DNA of 64,000 bases from JBEKUY01 sp049514555. Lineage in GTDB: Bacteria > Acidobacteriota > Terriglobia > Acidiferrales > UBA7541. The notes beneath the pieces are model-generated. The model saw only the letters and a list, made by a program, of their open reading frames with translations. It was not told where the DNA came from and searched no databases. The stretch spans positions 186,001 through 250,000 of the forward strand of contig JBEKUY010000004.1 in the NCBI GenBank assembly GCA_049514555.1. The letters run 5' to 3'. The translations under genes and the position numbers were made by a program. The first letter of the stretch is position 1. Each line of letters starts with the position of its first letter. Positions 1 through 8,503 of this stretch are shown here, piece after piece.

Positions 1-969
1 CCCCGGCCGCAGCAGCGCCGGATCCAACACGTCGGGCCGGTTGGTCGCGGCGATCAGGATGACGCCTTCGTTCGATTCGAACCCGTCCATTTCCACCAGC
101 AACGCGTTCAGCGTCTGTTCGCGCTCGTCGTGGCCCCCGCCGAGGCCCGCGCCGCGGTGGCGCCCGACCGCGTCAATCTCATCGATGAAAATAATGCACG
201 GGGCATTCTTCTTGCCCTGCTCGAAGAGATCTCGTACCCGGCTCGCGCCCACGCCGACGAACATCTCCACGAAATCCGAGCCCGAGATCGAGAAGAACGG
301 CACGTTTGCTTCGCCGGCAATCGCCCGCGCCAGCAGTGTCTTCCCCGTGCCCGGCGGGCCCACCAGGAGCACGCCCTTGGGTATTCGACCGCCCAGTTTC
401 TGGAATTTTTGCGGATCCTTCAAGAAATCGATGATTTCCTGCAACTCTTCCTTGGCCTCGTCGGTGCCTGCCACGTCTTTGAAGGTGGCCTTCTTTTGTT
501 GGGCCGAGAGCAGCCGTGCCCGCGACTTCCCGAAGCTCAGCGCCTTGTTTCCGCCCGCTTGCATCTGCCGCATCATGAAGAAGACGAAGCCCAGCAAGAG
601 CAGCATCGGCGCCGCCTGAACGGCCAGAATCAACCAGTCGCTGTTGCGAACCTCCTTGACCCTGATGGGCACGCCCTTATCGCGCAGCTCCTTGGTCAGC
701 TCGGGTGCAGCCTCCTTGAAGAGCGTCATGTGGAACTGGTGGTTCTGCCCTTTCACGTACTGACCCTGGAGGTCGTAGCTATTCGGCGAGATGGAGAGCG
801 TCACCTCTTTCACTTCGCCGGCATCCACCTTGGCCATGAATTCGCTGTAGGTCGGCTCGTCTTGCTGCGCTGACTGCCCGCTGCTAGATATCATCTTCCA
901 AAGCACCACGCCCAGCAGCACGATGGAGAGCCAGAAGAGGATGGTCTTCGCTGTCGAACTGGAGTTCAC
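1..969 (-). CDS. ftsH: ATP-dependent zinc metalloprotease FtsH, N-terminal part (cut by the window edge)
   Basis: Membrane-anchored AAA+ protease that degrades misfolded membrane proteins and short-lived regulators. The 323 codons present encode an N-terminal membrane segment (KTILFWLSIVLLGVVLW), a periplasmic FtsH-extracellular domain, a second membrane segment (LLLLMFFMMRQM) and the start of the AAA domain. Walker A (GPPGTGKT) and Walker B (IIFIDEIDAVGR) are intact. The zinc-binding HEXXH protease part lies beyond base 1. I place the start at a GTG at 969-967, reading VNSSSTAKT, because GAGG lies about five bases upstream; the nearby ATG is out of frame and runs straight into a stop. It follows hpt by 45 bp, probably in a tilS-hpt-ftsH operon, an order common in bacteria. 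Truncation is only the window edge. Confidence 0.96.
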   Translation of the reverse strand, partial: MNSSSTAKTILFWLSIVLLGVVLWKMISSSGQSAQQDEPTYSEFMAKVDAGEVKEVTLSISPNSYDLQGQYVKGQNHQFHMTLFKEAAPELTKELRDKGVPIRVKEVRNSDWLILAVQAAPMLLLLGFVFFMMRQMQAGGNKALSFGKSRARLLSAQQKKATFKDVAGTDEAKEELQEIIDFLKDPQKFQKLGGRIPKGVLLVGPPGTGKTLLARAIAGEANVPFFSISGSDFVEMFVGVGASRVRDLFEQGKKNAPCIIFIDEIDAVGRHRGAGLGGGHDEREQTLNALLVEMDGFESNEGVILIAATNRPDVLDPALLRPG

Positions 970-1014
970 ATTGACCTCACTGCACCGTTCCGCGCATCGG
1001 AGTGACTGGGCCTT

Positions 1015-1599
1015 TCACTTGCTGCGCCTGGCCACAGACTTTGCGCGCCGTTTCCCTCCACGCCGGGAAGCCTTCGAGCCTTTCTGGGCCGCGATGTACG
1101 GAAGGTTTCGCCCATGCCCATTGCTCCCCGATAGGCCGTAACCCACCAGATCATTAGATGCGGTGACAAACCCGATGTAATCAGCGTTCAGGCTCACTTT
1201 TCGGCCTTTCGGCTTGTCCAGCAGCACCGCCAGCTTGAGCGACCTGGGCTCGCTGTCCAGCAGCCGCCGCACCAGAAAGTCCTGCGGAACTCCGGTCGCA
1301 AGCACCGCGTCGACCAGCAGGACGTCCCGCCCCTTCAGCACCGGGCGCTGTGTGAAGTACACTTCACGGCGCGGGTACCCTGAAAGTTCGACGTCGGACA
1401 GCACCTCGCGCACGAAATGGCAGACTACCGGCACGTCGATTTCCCTCACCAGGTCCGCCGCGAACATGAAACCATTTTCCAAAATGACAATCACGTCGAT
1501 GTCGCGGCCCCGGTAATCCCGGGAAATAGCCTTCCCCATTTGGGCCACTCTCGCGGCCAACCGCCCCGGCGTATACATAACTCGCGAACCGAGCCTCAC
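1015..1599 (-). CDS. hpt: Hypoxanthine phosphoribosyltransferase-family protein
   Basis: Predicted purine-salvage phosphoribosyltransferase (hypoxanthine/guanine plus PRPP to IMP/GMP), cytosolic. The 194 residues keep the HPRT C-terminal pattern, DYIGFVTASNDLVGYGL followed by RNLPYI, and the LLDKP strand before it. The PRPP-binding loop is unusual: residues 96-103 read VDAVLATG where typical HPRTs have (V)EDIVDTG, so the second acidic residue and the catalytic-base Asp are both Ala. The loop resembles the DPMLATG loop of uracil phosphoribosyltransferases. The start is GTG at 1599, overlapping the tilS stop by four bases (GTGA); an internal ATG seven codons in (MYTPGRL) is the alternative. The basic C-terminal tail is low-complexity. 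Position between tilS and ftsH supports the hpt call; the biochemical specificity is less certain. Confidence 0.85.
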   Translation of the reverse strand: MRLGSRVMYTPGRLAARVAQMGKAISRDYRGRDIDVIVILENGFMFAADLVREIDVPVVCHFVREVLSDVELSGYPRREVYFTQRPVLKGRDVLLVDAVLATGVPQDFLVRRLLDSEPRSLKLAVLLDKPKGRKVSLNADYIGFVTASNDLVGYGLSGSNGHGRNLPYIAAQKGSKASRRGGKRRAKSVARRSK

Positions 1600-3119
1600 A
1601 GAGATTCCTCGGTAATGACCACTGCGCTTCGCGTCTCTTCCCGCGCAGCATACTCCGCAGCCACGGGGAGACCTTGCACCCAGACGATCTGTTCTCTGCT
1701 GGTCAGGACCGGCCAGCCCACGCGCGCACGCTGACTGACGCGCTTCTCGAGTAGAAGCCGCCTCAGCTTCCTCGCTCCCATGCGCCCCAAGGGCCTATAA
1801 GAATCCCCTGGCCGCCAATTGCGCAAAACAAGGGGAGCACGCAAAAGGGGGCGGTCCAAGACCTCACTCCTTTTCCTAGTTTCGCCCGTAGCCGGAGGCC
1901 AGTCAATCACTTTCAGGCAGACCGACCTGCCCAGTTCGACAACCCTGACCTTCGCGCCACCCCTGGCGTCGAGCCGCACCTCATACTCGTACTCGCCTGC
2001 TCCGGCCCGCCTGGTAACTGCCTTCCTCCTGTCTTTTCTGGAATCTTCCACGTGGAACAGCAGCCGGTCAAGCTCCCGCTCGGCTCGCAGTCCGCCCGGG
2101 AGGTCCAGCCTGTCTCCGCTTCTTCCTGTACGCGCCAACCGTAGCACTTGCTCCACGTGTCCTGCCCCCAATTGTCCGCCGGGCCGCTTGATCTCCGACA
2201 CGATTCGCCGCACCAGCCGTTTTGCCAGCGCCTCCTGACAGCCCAACCATCCGGCCACGGCCGGCTCTCCACCGCCCAAAGGCAGCGGCGCGAGCAGATC
2301 CCCCACCGCGATTCGCCGCTCGCAGCCGCTAATCTCGACGAGTGCGCCATGACGCCCTTCCACCAGCGCCTGCCAGAACCTCTCATCCTCTCGCGCGAAC
2401 TCCGCGAGTCGCGCCAGATGCTCTACCGTCGCAGGCTGAAACTCCGCCTCGAGCAACGGCACGAGCACTTGACGGATTCGCGCGCGCGTCCGCCCGATAT
2501 CCACGTTGCTCTTGTCCTCGCGCCACGATTGTTTTCTCGCTCGAAGGTACTCACGCAGCTCGTTCCGGCGAATCTCGAGTAACGGCCGGATCACCGTTCC
2601 CACGACCGGGTGGATTCCCCCGAGGCCGGTCGGCCCTGTTCCCCGCAGCAGGTGCGCCAGAACGGTCTCCGCCTGGTCATCTATCGTGTGCGCAACGGCT
2701 ACCCGCGTAGCCCGGCCCTCGGCCACGATGCGCTGGAAAAATGCGTAGCGCAGCCGCCGAGCCGTGTCTTCGACGTTCGCTCGAGACTTCCTCGCTTCCG
2801 CAGCCACGTCGGCGCCGTCCACGCAGCACTCGAGTCCGTGCGAATCCGCGAGGCTCAGCACAAACCGTTCGTCTTCGTCCGAGTCCGTGCCGCGCAGATG
2901 ATGGTTGAAGTGCAGCACCGCGAGCTGGATTCCCAGGAGCTCGCGCAGTTCCTCGAGAAGCAGGAGCAGTGACGTGGAATCCGCCCCACCCGAGCATCCC
3001 ACCGCGACGCGGTCTCCCGCTTTCACCATCTCATAACGCCGCAGGTAGCTCAGGACGCGCCGCGCCAAATCGCTGCGCCCCGAGCGCACACGCGCCGGTC
3101 GTGTCTTTGCCTTTGGCAT
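1596..3119 (-). CDS. tilS: tRNA(Ile)-lysidine synthase TilS
   Basis: Modifies the wobble cytidine of the CAU-anticodon tRNA-Ile to lysidine with ATP and lysine, so that it reads AUA codons. The 507-residue protein has an N-terminal PP-loop ATPase domain with SGGADS at residues 43-48 and the HTIDDQAETVL motif. A middle substrate-binding region follows, then a C-terminal TilS_C domain recognisable from LRNWRPGDSYRPLG and the KLRRLLLEKRVS stretch. The length is typical of the long TilS form. It is the first gene of the tilS-hpt-ftsH set and overlaps hpt by four bases, which suggests translational coupling. The ATG start at 3119 leaves a short basic tail before the PP-loop; starts slightly further in are possible. 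Confidence 0.95.
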   Translation of the reverse strand: MPKAKTRPARVRSGRSDLARRVLSYLRRYEMVKAGDRVAVGCSGGADSTSLLLLLEELRELLGIQLAVLHFNHHLRGTDSDEDERFVLSLADSHGLECCVDGADVAAEARKSRANVEDTARRLRYAFFQRIVAEGRATRVAVAHTIDDQAETVLAHLLRGTGPTGLGGIHPVVGTVIRPLLEIRRNELREYLRARKQSWREDKSNVDIGRTRARIRQVLVPLLEAEFQPATVEHLARLAEFAREDERFWQALVEGRHGALVEISGCERRIAVGDLLAPLPLGGGEPAVAGWLGCQEALAKRLVRRIVSEIKRPGGQLGAGHVEQVLRLARTGRSGDRLDLPGGLRAERELDRLLFHVEDSRKDRRKAVTRRAGAGEYEYEVRLDARGGAKVRVVELGRSVCLKVIDWPPATGETRKRSEVLDRPLLRAPLVLRNWRPGDSYRPLGRMGARKLRRLLLEKRVSQRARVGWPVLTSREQIVWVQGLPVAAEYAAREETRSAVVITEESL

Positions 3120-3215
3120 GGGTTTCTGCGGTTATGGTAGCAATGTCCGGCAGGCAGGTCGAGCCGGCCGCGTTCGCAAAGCACTCAATGGGAGATCGGC
3201 CGCGCGATTGGCGCG

Positions 3216-5165
3216 CTAGTTCGCTCGGACCAAGTAGAAAAAGAACATCAGGGAAAGCTGGGCATCGCGAAAGAGATAGAGCGGAACGCGATGCACGGGA
3301 ATGCGGAACCAACTGCGCTCGGTCCAGCGCTGCTGCACGCTGTGCCAGAACGAGTCGATGTCGGCCCGCGTGTACACCTTGCTCGGAGCCAGCAGCGGAT
3401 ACCACTTGGCCCAGAACAAGTGAACCTTGGAAGGCACGCGGAGCGAAGGAAAATGGCTCTTGGCCCGCATGTAGGCAGCCTGCCAATCAGCAACCCTCAG
3501 CCGGCCGTAAGCGGCGCGAATCTTTGCCAGTTCTTCGGCGACGCGCTGTTCGGCCTCACTCGGGTAGCGCGTTTGCAGCCAGACTTCCTCCATCTCGAAC
3601 AGGAGGCTCACCATGCTGCTAAGGTGCGCGCGAATCTCTTTCGCGCGCTGCCGGTAATACTCCCAGCGAGGGAGAATGGGAAAGCCCGGGCGGCGGTCTT
3701 TGCGGCCCTTCAGCCGGAAAAAGCCGCACATCATCGGGTGACGCCCTTCGGTCTGGATGGAGTTCTTGTACCAGATGAAGCGCACGAAATTATTCCAGTA
3801 GCTCTTTTTCGGAGAACGCCGCAGGACCGCCTTCATGTTGTCAAAGCCGTAGAACGTGCGCCAGGCCTCCGAATACATGTCTTCCCAGGCGCCGTTCTTC
3901 AGGAAGGGATGAACTGTGACGGCATGATGGGAATCGTAGCGGTTGAAATCGGGGTGCATCCACTCTCCGCGGCGGGCCATCATCAGGTGGTCCATCGAGC
4001 CGGGCAGCGGCGTGAGCATGAAAAACGAGGCGTGGTCGGGGCGCACGTCATTCATCAGATAGGAAACGTCGCGCCTCACCGATTCAACGTTGTCGAAGGG
4101 AAACCCGATGATGTAGCCCACGTGGGTGCTGATCCCCGCGTCGCGGTAGGCATTAATCAAGAGTGAGTATTCGTTTACATGGTTCTGTTTCTTGCCGGCA
4201 GCGGCCAGATTGCCCGGGTCCACGCTCTCCATACCGATGAAGACGTTCGTGCAACCCGCGCGGCGCGCTTTGGAAACGAAATCCTTGATTTTCCAGGAGA
4301 GCACGTCCACTTGCATCATGAACTTCACCGGAATGTTCTCTTCCTCGCGCAAGCGGATGAGTGCGTCGAAGATCGGTTCCCAGTTCTTGTTGCGCGCGAA
4401 GTTGTCGTCGGTGAAGAAGTAGAAAGTAACGCCGTTTTCCCGGGAGTTGCTGCGAATGGCCTGGGCGATGTGTTCGGCCGAGCGATGCCGCATCTTGCGG
4501 CCCTGGACGTTGATGATCGTGCAGAAAGTGCACTCGAAGGGGCAGCCGCGCCCGCAGTCGAGCGTGCCGAAGTTCGGGGCCACGAACTTTTTCAGGTATT
4601 TCTTGCGAATCGCCGGGAGCGGCTTCTCATACAGATCCGGCTTGCTGTCGATAAAGTCGTAGAGCGGCTTCAGCCGGTCGTTGACGGCATCGCACAGCAG
4701 GTCGCCCCAGACCTCTTCCACCTCGCCTTTGACAATCGTGACCCCCGCGTCCATGAGCCGCTGAATGTCCGCAGGGATGTCGGGCAGCAACGCCAAGTAG
4801 CCGCTGACGTGGAAGCCGCCGATCATCACGGTCAGCCCGGCGCGGCGGAACTCGTACGCCAGATCGGAAGCCCGGGGGAACTGATTGGTCTGCACGCCCA
4901 CAAGGCAGACGATGGTCTTGGTGCGGCTGCCGCGTTGAGACCGGCAGATGCGTTTCACCGGAACGCGGTTCACCGTTTCATCCAGCAGGTGAACCTTGAC
5001 GCGCAGCGATTCGCCCAACTGTTTCTTCGCCAGGGCGTCTTCGGTCAGCCCGGCCAGGCACGCCAGAGTATTGCTCGGCAAAACGCCGCGCCAGTGACGC
5101 ACCACGTATCCATCGTCGTCATACTGCGACGGCTTGATGAGGTAGAGATGAAGTTTCTTCAACAT
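3216..5165 (-). CDS. B12-binding-like/radical SAM domain protein
   Basis: A 649-residue radical SAM enzyme of unknown substrate. The N-terminal ~170 residues form a Rossmann-like domain of the B12-binding type (IVCLVGVQTNQFPRA, then TVMIGGFHVSG), but I see no DxHxxG cobalamin ligand motif. The cluster motif CPFECTFC gives Cys 208, 212 and 215, followed by the radical SAM barrel (YFFTDDNFARN, FIGMESVDPGN, GYIIGFPFD). The C-terminal ~200 residues are specific to this family. I chose the ATG at 5165 (MLKKLHLYLIKPS) over one 14 codons upstream, because the domain begins there and GGCAGGG precedes it. The gene stands alone; its partner and product cannot be inferred from context. Confidence 0.88.
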   Translation of the reverse strand: MLKKLHLYLIKPSQYDDDGYVVRHWRGVLPSNTLACLAGLTEDALAKKQLGESLRVKVHLLDETVNRVPVKRICRSQRGSRTKTIVCLVGVQTNQFPRASDLAYEFRRAGLTVMIGGFHVSGYLALLPDIPADIQRLMDAGVTIVKGEVEEVWGDLLCDAVNDRLKPLYDFIDSKPDLYEKPLPAIRKKYLKKFVAPNFGTLDCGRGCPFECTFCTIINVQGRKMRHRSAEHIAQAIRSNSRENGVTFYFFTDDNFARNKNWEPIFDALIRLREEENIPVKFMMQVDVLSWKIKDFVSKARRAGCTNVFIGMESVDPGNLAAAGKKQNHVNEYSLLINAYRDAGISTHVGYIIGFPFDNVESVRRDVSYLMNDVRPDHASFFMLTPLPGSMDHLMMARRGEWMHPDFNRYDSHHAVTVHPFLKNGAWEDMYSEAWRTFYGFDNMKAVLRRSPKKSYWNNFVRFIWYKNSIQTEGRHPMMCGFFRLKGRKDRRPGFPILPRWEYYRQRAKEIRAHLSSMVSLLFEMEEVWLQTRYPSEAEQRVAEELAKIRAAYGRLRVADWQAAYMRAKSHFPSLRVPSKVHLFWAKWYPLLAPSKVYTRADIDSFWHSVQQRWTERSWFRIPVHRVPLYLFRDAQLSLMFFFYLVRAN

Positions 5166-5604
5166 GCACCCTGCCTGTTTGAAGGGAAGGCTGTCGGACA
5201 CGCGCAACCCTTATATGACCTTTCAGTCGAAAAAACGGCGACCCGGCAGCGAGGGAGAATGACAATACTGCGTAGTCCTCAGTGCAGGCCCAAAACCAAG
5301 GTGACTGGGGTAAAGCTGGCAGGCTGGGACCCGCTTACCCAACAGTCCTCCCGCTCCCCTAACCGCACTCATATGCTAAGAACAAGGGACACGGGTGTCA
5401 GTTCAATATTGAACACCATCTTGGCGGCACATTGGCAGTTTCGCCTCAGCGACGATGACCAAGAACCAAACTCGCCGCGCCTGGCGAATGCAGCCCCCTG
5501 TCCTATCCCCCCGCCATTTATCGTAACACCGCCGGGTCTGCGGGTCGAGCGCTCCGGCCTTTTTTATCTTTCAACGCAGTATATGGTCCGGAGGCTCCCA
5601 CGAG
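5166..5604. other. Intergenic region with a perfect 14-bp palindrome
   Basis: About 440 bases between the amidase stop and the radical SAM start, both on the minus strand. No convincing gene is visible. The one clear element is GTTCAATATTGAAC at 5401-5414, a perfect inverted repeat that could be an operator for the downstream minus-strand gene, whose start lies about 235 bases away. A T-rich run at about 5558-5566 follows a GC-rich stretch but is not a convincing terminator for either neighbour. Confidence 0.4.
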
Positions 5605-7029
5605 TTACTGAAGCTTCGGGCGGCGCGTATGCCAGTCCGTGGCCAATTGGTAGGCGTGCGCGCACTCGATGCACGCATCCTCGCGCAGCGCGTCGCACAC
5701 GAATTGGATCCCGATCGGCAGGTTCTTCTCCCTCGTGAACCCGCACGGCACCGAGATCGCCGGCAGGCCCGCGATGTTCGACCCCGCGATCAAGTTGGCT
5801 CGATCGGGGGTCTCCGGCGCGGCTTCGAAGTCGCGGTCCACTGCCGGGGCCGTCGAGGTCCGGCTGGGCGCCGCCAGCGCGTCGTATTTCTCGAACAGGT
5901 TCGCCATCTCCGACTGAATCTCGGTTCTCAGCCGGCAGGCGTCGAGATAATCGGTGGCCCGCAGCGATTGCGCCGCGACGAGCCCGGCCTTCTGGGAATC
6001 GTCGAGCAGTCCGTCCACTTGGCCGCTTTCCACAAAGGGCCGAAAGACGGAAGCCATCTCCGCGGAGTAGATCGTTTCGGCGACCGCGGCGTAAGGAAAC
6101 TCCGGCAATGACGTTTCCTCGACGCGAGCGCCGATCTTCCGCAACACCTCGAGCGCCGCATCAAAGTTTGCGCCGACGTCCGCATTGCCCGCCGTCTTGA
6201 AATCCGGCCGCAGCACGCCGAGCCGCTTTCCGGCCAGCGACCGCGCGCGCTTTTCGTCATTCGGCGGCCACCAGTAGAGAGGCTCTCGCCGCGATGCCGC
6301 ATCCAGCGAATCTTCACCCGCGATGGCGTTCAGCACCAAGCCGCAGTCCACCGCCGTGCGGCACATCGGTCCCAGCTTGTCCATCGTCCAGGAGAGTGGC
6401 ATCGCTCCGTGCCGGCTCACGCGCCCGTAGGTTGTGCGCAACCCACTCACTGCGCAAAATGCCGCGGGCGTGACGATCGAGCCCAGCGTTTCCGAGCCGA
6501 TCGCGAATCCCACGAGACCCGCCGCCACTGCTGCGGCCGGCCCGCTCGAGCTGCCCCCGGCCCAGTAACCCGTGTTGAACGGGTTCCGCGTCGCGCCCTG
6601 CAACGACGCACTGGCGCTGTTGTATCCGCCTCCGCCCGCCAGCTCGATCATGGCCAGCTTCGCCACCAGGACCGCGCCTGCCTCGCGCAGCTTGCGGATC
6701 ACGGTCGCGTCGTAATCGAAGACCTGTTTCTTGAACGGTGGCGCGCCCCAGGCTGTCGGAATGCCGCGCGTGGCCAGCAGGTCTTTCGCCCCGTAAGGAA
6801 TCCCGTGGAGTGGTCCGCGCGAATGCCCCGCCGCGATCTCCTGTTCCGCCGCGCGCGCTTGCTCCATCGCCAGTTCGCGCGTGACCGTGGCCACCGCGCC
6901 CAGCTTCGGCCCGATGCGCTCCAACCGCTCGAGGTACGCCTCAGTCAGCTCGATGGGCGAAATCCACCGCGCCGCGATTCGCGCCCCCAGCTCCCACACG
7001 CTCAGGTAGAGGATGTCGTCAGACAGCAT
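5605..7029 (-). CDS. Amidase-signature family hydrolase
   Basis: A 474-residue amidase of the GatA/fatty-acid-amide-hydrolase fold, predicted to hydrolyse an amide; the substrate is unknown. The Ser-cisSer-Lys machinery is visible: the Lys in IPYGAKDLL, the glycine-serine loop GGSSSGPAAAVAAGL, and the nucleophile region GSETLGSIVTPAAF. The usual DTGGSIR is thus changed to ETLGSIV while the serine is kept. The N-terminal YLSVWELGARIAAR and the C-terminal GLPAISVPCG pattern also match the family. No gatB or gatC is adjacent, so a stand-alone amidase is more likely than a tRNA amidotransferase subunit. A second amidase gene lies at 55060-56484. The start at 7029 is the only obvious one. Confidence 0.9.
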   Translation of the reverse strand: MLSDDILYLSVWELGARIAARWISPIELTEAYLERLERIGPKLGAVATVTRELAMEQARAAEQEIAAGHSRGPLHGIPYGAKDLLATRGIPTAWGAPPFKKQVFDYDATVIRKLREAGAVLVAKLAMIELAGGGGYNSASASLQGATRNPFNTGYWAGGSSSGPAAAVAAGLVGFAIGSETLGSIVTPAAFCAVSGLRTTYGRVSRHGAMPLSWTMDKLGPMCRTAVDCGLVLNAIAGEDSLDAASRREPLYWWPPNDEKRARSLAGKRLGVLRPDFKTAGNADVGANFDAALEVLRKIGARVEETSLPEFPYAAVAETIYSAEMASVFRPFVESGQVDGLLDDSQKAGLVAAQSLRATDYLDACRLRTEIQSEMANLFEKYDALAAPSRTSTAPAVDRDFEAAPETPDRANLIAGSNIAGLPAISVPCGFTREKNLPIGIQFVCDALREDACIECAHAYQLATDWHTRRPKLQ

Positions 7030-7085
7030 GAGTATTTGTCCTACTCCCGGGATTCAACCGACGGCTTATGGCGTCACGGATCCCC

Positions 7086-7856
7086 TCACTGGATTTGAAA
7101 TGCGCACTGGACCGTCGCGCTGATCGTGATTTTTTCAGGCTGCGGGAGCGGCGGCGGTACAGGAGCCGCGTCCTTGCGCGGTGAACTGGAGACGCCAGAC
7201 GAAAGTTCTGCGAACTGGTACATGCTCCGGCCGCTGGACTCGATTTGGGCCACCGCGACCAATTGCTTTACATCCAGAGTGGCGTACCGGAGGGCGCCAA
7301 CCTTTTGCCCTTTCTGTTCCAGAGCGGCGGTCGCGCGGCCAACGGCACGTCTCATTGCTTCCGCCACAGCCTTCTGTTTGGCGGCCTCCTCATCGGCAAG
7401 TGAGTACGTCAGCGAACGGAAGTCCGTGATCCCATCCTGCACTGACTCGTCGATGAGTTGCCCAATCTTGGTGAAGTCTCTCACCTTGAGCACAATCTGG
7501 CCTTGCACTGAATAGCTTCGCGCGCGCTTCTTCCTGTCACCTTCGTAGAATGGAGTGACAGTCAAAACGCCTGCCGCGACGTCCTCCTTCTTCAAGCCAT
7601 TCCGGTCGGCGAGATCGACGATCTTGCGCATCGACTGCGTTGCAGTGTCGTACGCTTTCCGCAGTTCTTTGTCCTGCGAGCTAATGTTGAAGGTCAATGT
7701 CGCTAAGTCCGGATCGGCTTCATACCTCCCTTCGGCTTGCACGACAAACGTGTCGGCAATGAACTTGATTTCGGGGTTCTGCGCTGCCGCAGGGCGAGCG
7801 CACAGATAGAAGACAGCAAGAGCCGTGAAACATAGTGCCCAAACGATTCGCTTCAT
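7086..7856 (-). CDS. SIMPL-domain (DUF541) periplasmic protein
   Basis: A 256-residue exported protein of the SIMPL/DUF541 family, represented by E. coli YggE and linked to oxidative-stress tolerance; the molecular function is unclear. The N-terminus MKRIVWALCFTALAV followed by ARPAAAQ is a standard signal peptide. The SIMPL core runs from FVVQAEGRYEADPDLATL through DRNGLKKEDVAAGVLTV to the conserved ALRYATLDV region. A proline-rich linker precedes the last strand (ITISATVQCAFQIQ). The open frame continues about 148 codons upstream, but GGGAGGA a few bases before the ATG at 7856, plus the signal peptide, fix the start. It sits 56 bp upstream of the amidase on the same strand. Confidence 0.9.
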   Translation of the reverse strand: MKRIVWALCFTALAVFYLCARPAAAQNPEIKFIADTFVVQAEGRYEADPDLATLTFNISSQDKELRKAYDTATQSMRKIVDLADRNGLKKEDVAAGVLTVTPFYEGDRKKRARSYSVQGQIVLKVRDFTKIGQLIDESVQDGITDFRSLTYSLADEEAAKQKAVAEAMRRAVGRATAALEQKGQKVGALRYATLDVKQLVAVAQIESSGRSMYQFAELSSGVSSSPRKDAAPVPPPLPQPEKITISATVQCAFQIQ

Positions 7857-7984
7857 GAAATCCTCCCTGTTTGTACCGAGCGATAAGCGCCGTTTCCGGG
7901 ATTTGCTGCAACCAGAACTGTTCCGTGTCGGAAACTGGGCCATTGGGTCTTGTGATGCATATTTCACGCCTGGAGCTGTTCCTT

Positions 7985-8248
7985 TCACTTCCTGCGCCTT
8001 CTCTCCCGGGGCTTCGCAGAGAACACGAACGCCGGCTCGAGGCCGTACGGCAGCGGCTTCGCTCGCAGCGCGCTCACGCGTTCCTCCTGCTGCGCCAGGG
8101 CCTTCCTCTTCAGCTCTTCGCTGCGCGAGGAAGGGCCATTCTCCCGTTTCGGCGAAGGAGATGGTTCTTGCGCTCGCTGAGTGTTCCACGGAAGCGACCC
8201 GACGATTGCGGCCGCCGCCGCGCGCTTGGCAAATTCTCTGCGTTTCAT
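7985..8248 (-). CDS. Small twin-arginine-signal protein, function unknown
   Basis: An 87-residue protein beginning MKRREFAKRAAAAAIVGSL, a clear Tat signal with the twin arginine followed by a short hydrophobic stretch. The mature part is a short charged helical segment (SEELKRKALAQQEERVSALR) ending in LPYGLEPAFVFSAKP and a basic tail. The start is fixed by GGAGGG seven bases before the ATG at 8248; the longer open frame through this region has no such support. It lies about 130 bp upstream of the SIMPL gene and is transcribed away from the his operon. I do not recognise the family. The mature part is too short to be an enzyme, so it may be an accessory or escort for an exported partner. Confidence 0.7.
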   Translation of the reverse strand: MKRREFAKRAAAAAIVGSLPWNTQRAQEPSPSPKRENGPSSRSEELKRKALAQQEERVSALRAKPLPYGLEPAFVFSAKPRERRRRK

Positions 8249-8313
8249 GCCCACCCTCCATGCCGCTCGGGCGAGGCCACGAGCCGCCGCCGCACAGCAT
8301 ACCGCACGCGCCC

Positions 8314-8342
8314 TTGACAGGGCAGGCTGGTTCCGATAATTT
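8314..8342 (+). promoter_or_regulatory. Predicted sigma-70-type promoter of the his operon
   Basis: A perfect -35 hexamer TTGACA at 8314-8319 is followed by GATAAT at 8335-8340 (15-bp spacing) or TAATTT at 8337-8342 (17-bp spacing). Transcription would start near 8347-8350, only a few bases before the leader-peptide ATG at 8354. The leader would then be translated from a leaderless or nearly leaderless end, consistent with the absence of a Shine-Dalgarno sequence there. Confidence 0.65.
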
Positions 8343-8353
8343 ATTTGCACGCT

Positions 8354-8425
8354 ATGCAACGGCAGGCTCACATTCAACGCCATCATCATCACGGCCATCG
8401 GCCGCGCCTGCGGGGGTGCGCATAG
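8354..8425 (+). CDS. hisL: his operon leader peptide (23 aa, His-rich)
   Basis: The ATG at 8354 opens a 23-codon frame, closed by TAG at 8423-8425, that reads MQRQAHIQRHHHHGHRPRLRGCA. Six of the 23 residues are histidine, with four His codons in a row at 8381-8392 and a fifth at 8396-8398. It lies directly between the his promoter and a rho-independent terminator that precedes hisI. This is the arrangement of the enterobacterial his leader, where ribosomes stall on His codons when charged tRNA-His is scarce. The peptide itself is not expected to have a function. It is too short for routine gene calling. Confidence 0.85.
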   Translation: MQRQAHIQRHHHHGHRPRLRGCA

Positions 8426-8492
8426 CGATACGCTGAAATCGCGCGCATATCGGCCCGCTGGCGCAAGAGACGCCGGCGGGTTTTTTGTTTTT
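8405..8492 (+). terminator. his attenuator: competing antiterminator and rho-independent terminator
   Basis: The terminator stem pairs CCCGCTGGCG (8454-8463) with CGCCGGCGGG (8471-8480) around the 7-nt loop CAAGAGA, followed by TTTTTTGTTTTT (8481-8492). The 5' arm can instead pair with CGCCTGCGGG at 8405-8414, giving nine pairs and one mismatch. That upstream segment starts just after the last His codon. A ribosome stalled on the His codons would leave 8405-8414 free to block the terminator; one that reaches the stop codon at 8423 would cover it and let the terminator form. hisI starts 12 bases after the T-run. The pairing was checked base by base; that it works in vivo is inference. Confidence 0.85.
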
Positions 8493-8503
8493 CGGGAGGA
8501 AAC

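Noticed and set aside
1..969. Truncated ftsH pseudogene
   Set aside because: The reading frame is intact; it simply continues past the window edge.
4179..5738. Long plus-strand open frame (519 codons) opposite the radical SAM gene
   Set aside because: It lies on the complement of a well-recognised gene and shows no domain pattern; long antisense frames are expected in GC-rich DNA.
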